From Paracyclopina nana (taxonomy: Eukaryota; Arthropoda; Copepoda; Cyclopoida; Cyclopettidae), in NCBI GenBank assembly GCA_019096065.1, contig JAGUCH010000006.1:5042001-5106000 (forward strand): DNA of 64,000 nt, in the 5' to 3' direction. The position numbers and the translations under genes are program-made. This document shows positions 49,001-61,000 of this stretch, piece after piece. The notes beneath the pieces were generated by a model that saw nothing but the letters and a program-made list of their open reading frames with translations, did not search any database and had not been told where the DNA came from. Within the stretch, counting starts at the first letter, position 1, and every line of letters starts with the position of its first letter.

Positions 49001-52000
49001 TGGGGCATTCAGGGTCTGTCAAACACTCATATGGCCTACACTCAATATAAGGACTGCCCTTGTGTCCTGGAGGACACTGGCACCTAGCAAAATGATTGCT
49101 AACAGAGCAAAGGGCTTTAATGCCACATTGCTCATATGGACAAGGATCCTGGCATTCCCTTTGTATGCATGCTTGTGTGAGCGGGCATTCATCATTACTT
49201 TTGCAACCAGCTAGTGATATTAAACATAAAAATGTTAAGTTTCATTTAGCAATTGATGAAGTAACAATGGCTCTTACGCTCTTCACAAATCCTATATGGA
49301 TCTCCCACAAACCCTGCATTGCATACACAAACAGCTCGGTGTCTGGTGGCCCTACACTCAGCATTAACTCCACAAGTGCTAGTGAAGCATGGATTTTGAC
49401 ACTTCTCCCTTATGCATGCAAGGTGGTCAGGACATTCAACGTCGGTAGTGCACTCAGGCCTGGGGGCTAAAATTTATGTTTAACAGATTAATTTTTGAAT
49501 TTCTATGGGTTCTCTAAAATTCTTGTAGATAGATATTTCAATTAATTGTATCCCTAGAGGCATCCCAACCTGGTAGGGGCCATTGCTTATCTGGCAAATT
49601 TGGAATGTCAGTTCGGCTCTTGACCCAATACCAGCTCATTGGTGGTGGCTATGCTCAACCTTCACAAATTCTTATTACTTTTATGTATTTTATGAGTGTC
49701 AGTGTCATGAACTACATTAGGATCAATCACTAAATATAGCTTTTAGCTGAGATGGCTAAGCAGTACATAAGTTCTGAACACATAATTTTCATGATTTTTT
49801 AATATAGAGGAAAATAATGAACATAATCCATCAAGAAATGGATAAGGATCACTATACCTCATTAGATCCTTGCACCATCTCTTTCATTTAACCATCTTAG
49901 AAAAAGGAAGTATTTAGTAAGTATTAAACTCAGCACTTGGTTAATGTGCAGACACTCTTCCTTATAAGCTTATGATTTGTTTGGTACACCCAAGTGGAGA
50001 TTTACTTTTTTAGAGGTTCACATTAGGCTTTTTTAGCAAATAGAAGTTTTTGCAATTAAGACCTCGGATAAAGCTCTTCAAAGATTTTTGACTTAATGAG
50101 ACTATTTTGAATTCAGTATTGAAATTCAGATAAAAAGTTTGATCAAATTGTTGGCTGATTTCCTATCAAAATGGAAAAACTAAGACCTATAATTTTGAAA
50201 GCAATTATCTAGGCTCAAGTAAGCACACTAGCTAATAGAATTTAAAATATTTACTTACGCAAGGAACATGAAATTTCAGGACTTCCAATATACCCATCTG
50301 GACAAGTACACACTGCCCTATGACCAATTACTTTACAAAATGCATTCACAGCACATGGGTTTTGTTCGGCACAAGGATTGAGGCATTTTCGTGATACACA
50401 AGATGTGTAGTCAGGACAATCATTGTTATTTGTGCAACCACTTGTTATTGGTTGTATGATAACAGGATCTACATAAATAATATCCTCAAACAATAGATTT
50501 ACAGCTTATGGATAAATTTACCTTGTAAGCATGCAATGTTTGGATTTCCATTGTAACCTGGCAAGCATTCACATTCCCCTCTATGATATTTAGGCATGCA
50601 AATAGAGTTACTTCCACAGGGAACAGATTGGCATGCATTTATGCATGTTCCCTGAAAACATTTCTTGTCTTCAGAGCATTCAAAGTCAATGGTGCATTGA
50701 GGTTTGGCATCAACTGAAATAAAATAATTATCATGCACTAGATATAGAATGGCATTTAACATGCATACCACTTTCACAGGTTCCACCATAGCCAGCTAAT
50801 GTTCCCAATGGGCAGACACATGCAACACTTTTGAAGGATGACAATGAGGAGGTTACAACACATTGTTGAGAACCAGTGCAAGGATTGCTTGCAATGCATG
50901 GGTTTTGACAAGTTTCTCTCAAGCAGGTCAGCAGTTGCGGACAATCTCTATCAACCCTACATTCTGGTTCATCAGCTACTATTGCTGCAAAAACAGATGG
51001 GTCAATATGTGATGGAATCATTAAGTTTTTTATTTTGCCCTTACACTCAACACATGCAGCATAGCCATCTCCCTTCAGAGGAAATCTGCATGTGCAAGTC
51101 TCTTGGTGATCCCTTGCAGAGCAATCAGCACCCTTGGCACAGCTCCCAGGGTTACAGAGCGGCTGGCATTCTTTGCGAGTAAACCCACTCCCAGGGATAA
51201 AGTCACATCTTTCATTTGTAGCACAATCTGTGTGACTGCTGCAACCAGCCTCAATGCAAGCAATGATTGGATTGCCTTGAAGGCCAGGAGGACATACACA
51301 AATAGCAGTGTGAAAGTCCACCTCACAAAGGGCCCTGGAGCCACACAGTGTAGACAAACAAGGATCAACACACTCCTGAGACTTGCAAGCTTTGTCCAAT
51401 GGACAATCTCGGTCAACCTGGCACTCATCTACAATCAAGATAGAGAAGCTCACAACTTGTTGAAACCCCTACTTATTGCTGCAAAACCTACATTGAAAGC
51501 ACTCTCTGTGAGGATCGCCAGCCCAGCCACTTGGACACCTACAAACTGGTCTATGGCCTGTTGTTTGGCAGAGTGCATTTTTGCCACATGGATTGTCAAT
51601 GGCACAAGGATCTAAGCACTGATTCTGAATACAAGCTTTGTTGTCAGCACACTCTGAATCAAGTTGGCATTCACCTTGCTTGACTGAAATTACCAGAATA
51701 GGTTTTGATCAAAGTTCTAATAACATCTAATCCATATTATTCTTTGCTCTTACTTGCTACACAAAGGCTGTATGGATCACCTGTCAAGCCAGGTGGGCAT
51801 TTACATTCTGCTTTGTGATTGTTTGCAGAGCACTCAGCAGTTGAGCTACATGGACTGTCATAAGCACAGGGATTGACACAAGCTCGATTTCTGCAAGCTT
51901 GAGTAAATGGACATTCAGCATCACTGGAGCATCCAACCTCAACAGGAGCCGCTAACAAAAGGGAAAGAAACTATGAAATGACTTCAATTTACCCCTACAC

Positions 52001-55000
52001 ATCAAAAGCTTACGTATTAGATCGCATCTTTCTCTTCCATTGCCAGTGTACCCATCAAAGCACACACAACTCATGGTGCGAGTTGGTGTAGTGGAGTGCA
52101 CCCTGCAGTTAGCATTTGCAACACAAGGCCGCAAAGTAGAGCAAGGGTCCACACATCGATTTCTACCACCTTCTTGATAGCAAATCTCTAAAGCTGGGCA
52201 ATCTACATCAATCCTACAGTCTTGCTCCTCAACCACTGGCTCAGGAACTATGAAACAAGGGTTTTACTGGGGGCAAGCTGATTTTCAGAACATTTCAAAA
52301 TGCTTACTTGGTTTGCACCCCTCCAAGTATGGATCACCAGTGAATCCTGGCCTACATGTGCAAATGCCTCTGTGATTTCTGGCCTCACAGTCAGCATTTG
52401 TAGCACACTGGCATGGATCTACACACTTTTCATTTCTACAAGCTAATGTAGTGGGGCATTCAGGGTCTGTCAAACACTCATATGGCCTACACTCAATATA
52501 AGGACTGCCCTTATGTCCTGGAGGACACTGGCACCTAGCAAAATGATTGCTAACAGAGCAAAGGGCTTTAATGCCACATTGCTCATATGGACAAGGATCC
52601 TGGCATTCCCTTTGTATGCATGCTTGTGTGAGCGGGCATTCATCATTACTTTTGCAACCAGCTAGTGATATTAAACATAAAAATGTTAAGTTTCATTTAG
52701 CAATTGATGAAGTAACAATGGCTCTTACGCTCTTCACAAATCCTATATGGATCTCCCACAAACCCTGGATTGCATACACAAACAGCTCGGTGTCTGGTGG
52801 CCCTACACTCAGCATTAACTCCACACGTGCTAGTGAAGCATGGATTTTGACACTTCTCCCTTATGCATGCAAGGTGGTCAGGACATTCAATATCAGAAGT
52901 ACATTCAGGTTTAGGTGCTGTAAAGTTACGAAAATATCATGCAAAGAAATCATGGCTCTTATTGAATTCATTTTTGCTCTAGATATTTGAAAAAAGTTGA
53001 GTTTAATGTTTGACTTACGCAGTTGACACGATGTTGTTGGGTCACCTATGTATCCATCTGGGCATGTGCACACTGGTTTATGATTAACTACTTTGCAAAA
53101 GGCATTACGAGCACATGGATCATTAATTGCGCATGGATTGATGCACTTTTGATTTTGACATGCAGTGTAGTCAGGACAGTCATTATCGGAATAGCATCCA
53201 ACTTGAACTTGCGGTGGGTTTATAGGAGCTGGAAGATTTTTTAATAGTTATAATTTTGAAAAACATCTATTTTTGCTTGATGGCAACTTTGGCTGAAACA
53301 GCAAATCATATACCTGAAAAACAAGAACCATAAGGATCTCCATTATATCCTTGGTTGCATTCACAGTTTCCAGTATGAAATCCTGCCACACATCTAGCAT
53401 TGTGTCCACAAATGATCAAATCACATGCTGGCTTGCACGATCCTGAGTGACACTTATCAGGAGCATTGCAATCTGAGTCACTAAGGCATTCAGCTTGAGG
53501 TTCAACTAAAGACAGAATTTGACAATCAACAATTACCGAGGGTTTTGACGATCAGTTACCTTGAGAGCAAGTGCCACCATAGCCTGCCAATGTGCCAGGT
53601 GGACAGATACATGCAACACTCCTATATGAAGATGATGAATCTGTGACTATGCATTGTTGAGATGTAGAGCAAGGATTGTTAACTTTGCAGGGATTTTGAC
53701 AAGTCTCAGAAATGCATGTCAGCTGAAGTGGACAATCTCTATCCACTCTGCATTCTGGCTCATCAGCAATAACAGCTAAAAAATATCAATATGACAGTTG
53801 TGAATTTTAAAAAGCTTTAAAATTTGCTTACGTTCAGCACAAACGGCATACCCATCTCCTTGCAATGGAAAACGACAAGTACATGTCTCAGCATGATCTC
53901 TAGCAATACAGTCAGCCCCTAATGCACAATTTCCAGGCTTGCATAAAGGTTGGCACTCTTTCCTAGTGAATCCACTGCCAGGGAGGTAATCACATTTTTC
54001 ATCGCTAGCACATTCTGAATGGGTTCTACAACCAGCTTCGATGCATGCAACAAGAGGATTGCCTTGTAGGCCAGCAGGACAGTCACAGATTGGAATATGA
54101 ATTTCAACTTCACAAACAGCTCTGCTGCCACAGATTGTGGAAAGGCAAGGATCAACACACTCCTGTGACTTGCAAGCTTTATCAAGAGGGCAATCTTTGT
54201 CAACCAAGCATTCAACTAAAATTAACTTAAAATAAAGTTACTTGGAATAAAGAATAAGACTTTACGGCATACATTGATAGCATTCCCTGTGAGGGTCACC
54301 CGCCCACCCACTAGGGCATCTACAAACTGGCCTGTGCCCAGTTGTTTGGCAGAGAGTATTTTTGCCGCAAGGATCTTCAACAGTACAGGGATCAAGACAT
54401 TGACTCTTGATACAAGCTTTGTTGTCAGGACACTCAAAATCATGTTGGCACTCTCCAGTTTTGACTGCATAAAAAAGAATTAACTCCTTCTGATAAATGA
54501 ATAATGATAATGCTTTACTTGGGATGCAAGAGCTATATGCATCTCCTGTATACCCCGGTGGACATTTACAAGTAGCTTGGTGGTTGCTAGTTATACATTC
54601 TGCCAGAGGACTACATGGACTATCAAAAGCGCATGGATTGATGCAGGCTCGGTTTCTACAAGCTTGAGATATAGGACACTCATCATTACTGGAACATCCA
54701 ACCTCAATAGGGGCAACTGTATCAAAGCAAAAATGAGCCATTAACAAACATTAAACCTTCTTTTTAGCTACCTATTGGTTCACAATTTTCTCGACCATTG
54801 CCAGTAAATCCTTCAAAACAGATGCAGCTCATTGTTCTAGTAGGAGTGGTGGAATGAACCCTACAATTTGCATTGGCAGCACATGGGCTTAGTGTGGAAC
54901 AAGGGTCTACACATCGATTGTTTCCACCTCCTTGATAGCAGATCTCTAATGCTGAGCAATCTGTGTCTTTCCTGCAATCTTGCTCTTCCACTACAGGCTC

Positions 55001-58000
55001 AGGCACTATACAGAAATATTATTGTAGGTGATTTTGTTTGAAATATAATGGTAGCTTACATGGCTTGCACCCTTCAAAATAAGGATCACCAGTGTAATCT
55101 GGTCTGCAAGTGCAAATGCCTCTGTGATTTCTTGCCTCACAATCAGCATTGGATGCACATTGGCAAGGATCTACACATTTTTCATTCCTACAGGCTAATG
55201 TAGTTGGGCATTCTTGATCAGTCAGACATTCATAAGGCTGGCATTCAATATAAGGGTTTCCCTTATGCCCTGGTGGACACTGGCACCTAGCTACATGATT
55301 GGCAACAGAGCAAACTGCTCTTATTCCACAATTTTCAAGAGGGCAAGGATCTTGGCATTCTCTCTGTATGCAAGCTTGATTCAAAGGGCACTCATTGTCA
55401 TTTTTACAGCCAGCTAATCAAAAATAGTAATTAGAATCCTTTAATTATGGCTAGTATCATAATCTTACGCTCTTCACAGATTCGGTAGGGATCACCAACA
55501 AAACCTGGGTTACATATACATATGGCTCTATGCTGCGTAACCCTGCACTCTGCATTAACTCCACACGTGCTTGTGAAGCATGGATTTTTGCATTTTTCAT
55601 CTACACATGCAAGATGTTCAGGGCATTCAGGATCAATCGTGCATTCAGGCTTTGCTGTAAAAAATTCAAGCATAAGCAATGTTCTATAAAACTGTTCTAA
55701 AATTGGCGGCCAAATACCTCACTAGGCTCTATGATAAATGCATGCAACCAAGCAATAACTTACGAGGGTCACATCTGTTGAAGGGATCTCCAAAATATCC
55801 AGGTATGCAGGAGCAGATGGCATTATGGTTGCTTACTCTGCATTCTGCATTTATGCCACAAATCCCACCTTGGCAGGGATCAACGCATTTGTAATTTTGA
55901 CACGCCAACGAAGAGACACAGTCTGGGTTGTATTCGCACTCTCTTCTGCACCCAACAAATGGATCACCAAAGAAGTTGATTTCACACTCACACAAACATC
56001 TGTTTCCAGAAGGTCTGGCTATCGCATTTGTACCACATGGATTTGGCTGACAAGGGTCTCTTGGCGGCTCAGGTTTTTTATTGCCTTTGAAGGGAATAAA
56101 CCGTTCATCCATGCCCAACATAAAGATTTAGACAATTTTAAACTTACATATGGAAAAGGGATCACCAATGTAGCCAGTCAGGCATTTGCAGATGGCATTG
56201 TGATTTTGCACATAGCATTCAGCATTTTGGCCACAGATTCCTATGCAAGGCTCTTGGCACTTGTGACTTATGCAAGCTAGAGAGCTAGGACAATCAGCAT
56301 TGATAGAGCACTCATATCTACAGTTCGGAGGAGATCCTAAGAACCCATCTAAGCACATACAAGCTGCATATCCATTTTGGTTCTTGCAGAATGCGTTTGG
56401 TCCGCATGGATTAGGAAAGCAAGGATCAACAACAATAGCCTCGGTTGTGGTCTCTGGGACTAAATAACAATAGAATGTTAGAATGACAGCTCAAAAGTAC
56501 AAGTAACTTGTCTTACTTCGATCACATCTTATAAAGGCATCAGGCACACCTTGATAACCAGGCAAGCAAGAGCAAATTGCATTGTGGTTTATAACGTTGC
56601 ATTCAGCATTGATTCCGCATATTCCAGGACTGCAAGGATTGGCACACTTCTGGTCAATGCAAGCCAAGTTTTGTCTGCACTCAGAATTGACCAAGCATTC
56701 AGGGCGACAATTAGGTGGGCTCCCAATGTATCCTGGAGAGCAAGTGCACATGCAAACTCCCCTCACTTCTTTGAAATCGCTGTATGGACCACATCTGTTT
56801 TGGTCGCATATCTCCCTTTCCTCTTCAACTTGCTCGACTGAAAATAAGTAGGTAGATACTCTTCTTTAAAATAAGTTAAAATGAAATGAGCTTACTAATT
56901 TTCTTGCATTCAATGGATGGATTTCCCGTGTATCCTTGCAAGCAGTCACAATGGGGTGCATGGTTTTGTACATTACAGATTGCATTGAGGCCACAAACTC
57001 CAGGGCAAGGATCAACGCATTTTTGATTGCTGCATGCTTTGTTACTTGGACAGTCTTGATTTTGGATACACTCAGGTCTGCATGAAAGGAAGGGATCGCC
57101 AAAGTATCCTTCAATACAGACACAAGTTGCAGCTCTGTTCCTCTTGTTACATATAGCGTTGTCACCACATGGACTTGGCGAGCAAGGATCAATTGGTTGA
57201 CCTAAAGAACATTTATTAAGACCAATAATTGACACACTTTTACTCTGGCTTACTTGGTGGTATAGGTGAGCATCCAGAACTGTATGGGTCACCTTGAGTA
57301 CCTGCAGGGCAAGTGCACACAGGTCTGTGAGAAATCACAGCACATTCAGCTCTAGGTCCGCATGTTCCAGGGCAAGGATCTCTGCATTTTTGCTGAATGC
57401 ATGCAGCATTGCTAGGACAGTCAGGATTAATGAGACACTCAGGCCTGCAGTTGGGAGGCACACCAACATATCCTTGTTGACAAACGCAGCCTGCAATATT
57501 CCCATTGCGAACAGTACATTCAGAGTAAGGTCCACAAGGAGAGGGGTTGCAAGGATCAACTGGTTCTTCCACAACAGGCTCGACAGGCTCTTTAAAAGGG
57601 AATCACAAAATTGATTGAAAACCATTTGTGCGCAAATAATTTAATAACTTACGAATAGTGCATCTAGAGGAAGGATCTCCAATATAGCCTGGAGGACATT
57701 GGCAGATTGCATTATGGCTCACAACTTGACATCTTGCATTGATACCACAAATGTCACCTTGGCAAGGATCAACGCATTTGTAGTTTAAGCAGGCTTTAAC
57801 CAGGCTACAATCAGAGCTGACCACACATTCAGGGTGGCAATTAGGAGCAACTCCTTGATATCCAGGCAAGCAGGAGCAGACACAGTGGCCATCCTGCTCG
57901 TATTTTTGGCTGTAGGGTCCACAAGGGTCAGGATCACAAGGATCACTTTCAACAGGCTCTGAAAATGTAATTGATGAAAAACTGCTTGAAATTTTCTTGC

Positions 58001-61000
58001 TTATTTTTTGCTCACCAATTACTGGAGCTGGCCTACAAGATTCCAGTGGATCTCCAGTGTAACCTGGTGGACAACTACAAATGGGATTATGACCAACAAC
58101 CCTGCAGTCAGCATTGGCCCCACAAGATCCTGGGCATGGATCTCTGCAGTGAAGTGACATGCAGGCTTTGTCATAGGGACAATCACTATTGACCTGGCAC
58201 TCTGGCTTGCATTCAACGTACGGATTTCCTTCATAATTAGGTGGGCAAGTGCAAGAGGCTGATCTGCCTCGTGGATCACATTGAGCATTGATTCCACAAG
58301 GGTTGGGATAACAAGGATCATCTTCTCCTTCAACAGGTTCAATTGTGACTTGAGGTTTACACTCAGTGAAAGGATCACCCACGTATCCTTGTGGACAAGA
58401 GCAAATGGCGTTGTGATTGACCACATCACACTTGGCATCAATTCCACATGCGCCGTAGCAAGGATCTCCGCACTTCTTTTGGATGCATGCCTTGTTTGCA
58501 GGACATTCAGAGTTGATAACACACTCAGGTCTACAGTTGGGAGGGTTTCCAATGTATCCAGCCAAACAGGAGCAAGCTTCATGTCCATTCATAACCTGGC
58601 AAACAGCGTTGGCCCCGCAAGGGGATGGCTGGCACGGAATTGGTGGCCTTTCAGTCACAGGAGCAACTGAAAAATATTAGAAGATATCAGCCACACTAAA
58701 AGCACATAATTATTACCCAGACCAACGTATAACACTACTTTTTATCTACAAATATATTCAAATAATATTGAAGTGTTAGGATTATTTGAGCTCTCATAGT
58801 ACCTGGCATGAGGCTACAACTGGAAAAAGGGTCACCAGTGTAGCCCTCAGAGCAAGCACAAACTGGTCTGTGATTGATAACTTTGCACACAGTATTAGTG
58901 CCACAATTGCCTTGACAAGGGTCAGAGCACTTGTAGGACAAGCAAGCTTTTTCTAAGCTGCAATCACTGTTTCGCATGCATTCAGGCTTGCAACTAGGTG
59001 GGCCTCCTATGTACCCATCTTTGCAGCTACATTGAATTTTGTTGGTGTCTTTGTTAGTTCTACAAACGGTGTTTGCGCCGCATGGATTGGGATTGCATGG
59101 GTTGCTGCTCACAGTTTCGTGAGTTGTGTTGCTGTTAGTGGAAGCTAAAAAAATGATTGTATTATCTTGATGTGTTGTTAAAGCAAGCCTTTGTGTTTTA
59201 CTATGTTTGAGCAAGCAGTGCTTGAAAGCATCTCCAGTGTAGCCTTCTTCACAGGAGCATATTGTAAAATGGTTCGTAACAGTGCATTTAGCATTCGTTC
59301 CACAAGTGTTGGGGCATGGATCTGAGCATTTGTTGTTGATGCAGGCTTTGCCTTCTGGGCAGTCGCTGTTGAGAATGCATTCTGGCCTGCAATTGACCAT
59401 TGGATTGCCTATGTATCCCTCGATACAAATGCATGAGTTGTCAAGGCATTTTGCATTGGATCCACAAGCAGAGCAAGGATCATGAGTACCATCATCATTG
59501 GTTTCTGAAGGTTTTTCTGTGGTGGTGGTGGTTGTTGTTGTTATTTCGGGAAAAACTGCCTCTCTGCATTGCTCATAAGGATCTCCAGTGTAGATTTCAG
59601 GGCAGAAACACCTAGGTGAGTGGTCAATGGTTCTGCAAATGGCATTTGCTCCACAAGCTCCCAAGCAAGGATCTTGGCACTTTTGCGTTATGCAAGCAAG
59701 GTTCTTATGGCAGTCAGAATTCCTCTCACACTGAGGTCGGCACAAAGGGGGTTGGCCTTGGTAATCTTGCAAGCATTTACATTTTGGCAAGCCATACACT
59801 GACTCTTCACACACCGAGTTAGGTCCACATGGGCTGGGGTGGCATGAGTCCTCTTCAATGAAGGACTCTTCTTTAATGCAAGATGTGTATGGATCACCAG
59901 TGAATGTTTTCTTGCAAGAGCAGTAGGCTTTATGATCAATGACTTTGCAATCAGCATTGGTCTTGTCACATGAGTACTGACATGGATCTTGGCATTTCTG
60001 CTCAATACAAGAATGCTGATTTAAGCAATCTGAATTGACGACACATTCAGGACTGCAATGAGGAGGTTGTCCAAAAAAGCCCTTTTTGCAGGAGCAAGTA
60101 CACTTTTCATCGATTTCACTATAAGGCCCACAAATACTCAGATCACAAAGACTGGCAACTTCTTGAGTAGCTAATACAGGAAAATATGCGATGATAGATC
60201 TCATGCAAAAGTTTGTTAAATATGCTCCTTACTATTATTTTTTTGCTTAGTAGCGCATCCTTCCTCATACGGATTGCCGAAGAGTCCATGATCGCAGGTG
60301 CAAAGAGGTCTGTGGTTAACTACCATGCAAAGTGCATTTTGACCACAAACTCCAGAGCATGGATCAGTACATTTGGAATTGAGACATGCTTCATGAGTGG
60401 GACAGTCAGAGTTAAGAATACAACCAGAATGGCAACCCAAATCAGGGTTCCCCACATAGCCAGTAATACATTGACATGTGCAATTGGTAGCTGAAGAATG
60501 TTGCGCATTCGGACCGCAATTAGAGCAAGTTGTTGTAGTAGTGTTGGTGTTGGAATTAGCTAATTTGACAAAACATTCATTAAGGTCATGCAATTCTAAC
60601 TTGGTTGGTTAATTAGGGGAGTTAAGCTAGCCTTACCTGGAACTGGTTTGCAGTAGTTGAAAGGGTCCCCAGTGAAACCTGAAGGGCAGTGGCAAATGGG
60701 GTTGTGCGTGACCACTTGGCACAAAGCATTTGCACCACAAACCCCTGGGCAAGGGTCTTGGCACTGCTGATTGATGCAGGCTTTGTTAGGAGCACAATCT
60801 GAGTTTTTCAGACACTCTGGTTTGCAATAGGGTGGCTTTCCAAAGTATCCTGGCTTACACTCACACACTGGTCTTGGCCCCAAGACTGTGCATATGGCAT
60901 AAGGTCCACATGGGTCAGGATTGCACGGGTCAGATTCAATTGGCTGAATTGGCCCTGAAAATAAAAATTAATTAAAGATTGCAATTGGGCTAATTACTAA

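Noticed and set aside
40830-51615. Four nearly identical 170-codon plus-strand frames
   Set aside because: They are antisense to exons f and e of the four homogenised supermodules and are repeated only because those exons are.
37219-55654. CRISPR-like or satellite array
   Set aside because: The repeats are long coding exons with introns, not short direct repeats with unique spacers.
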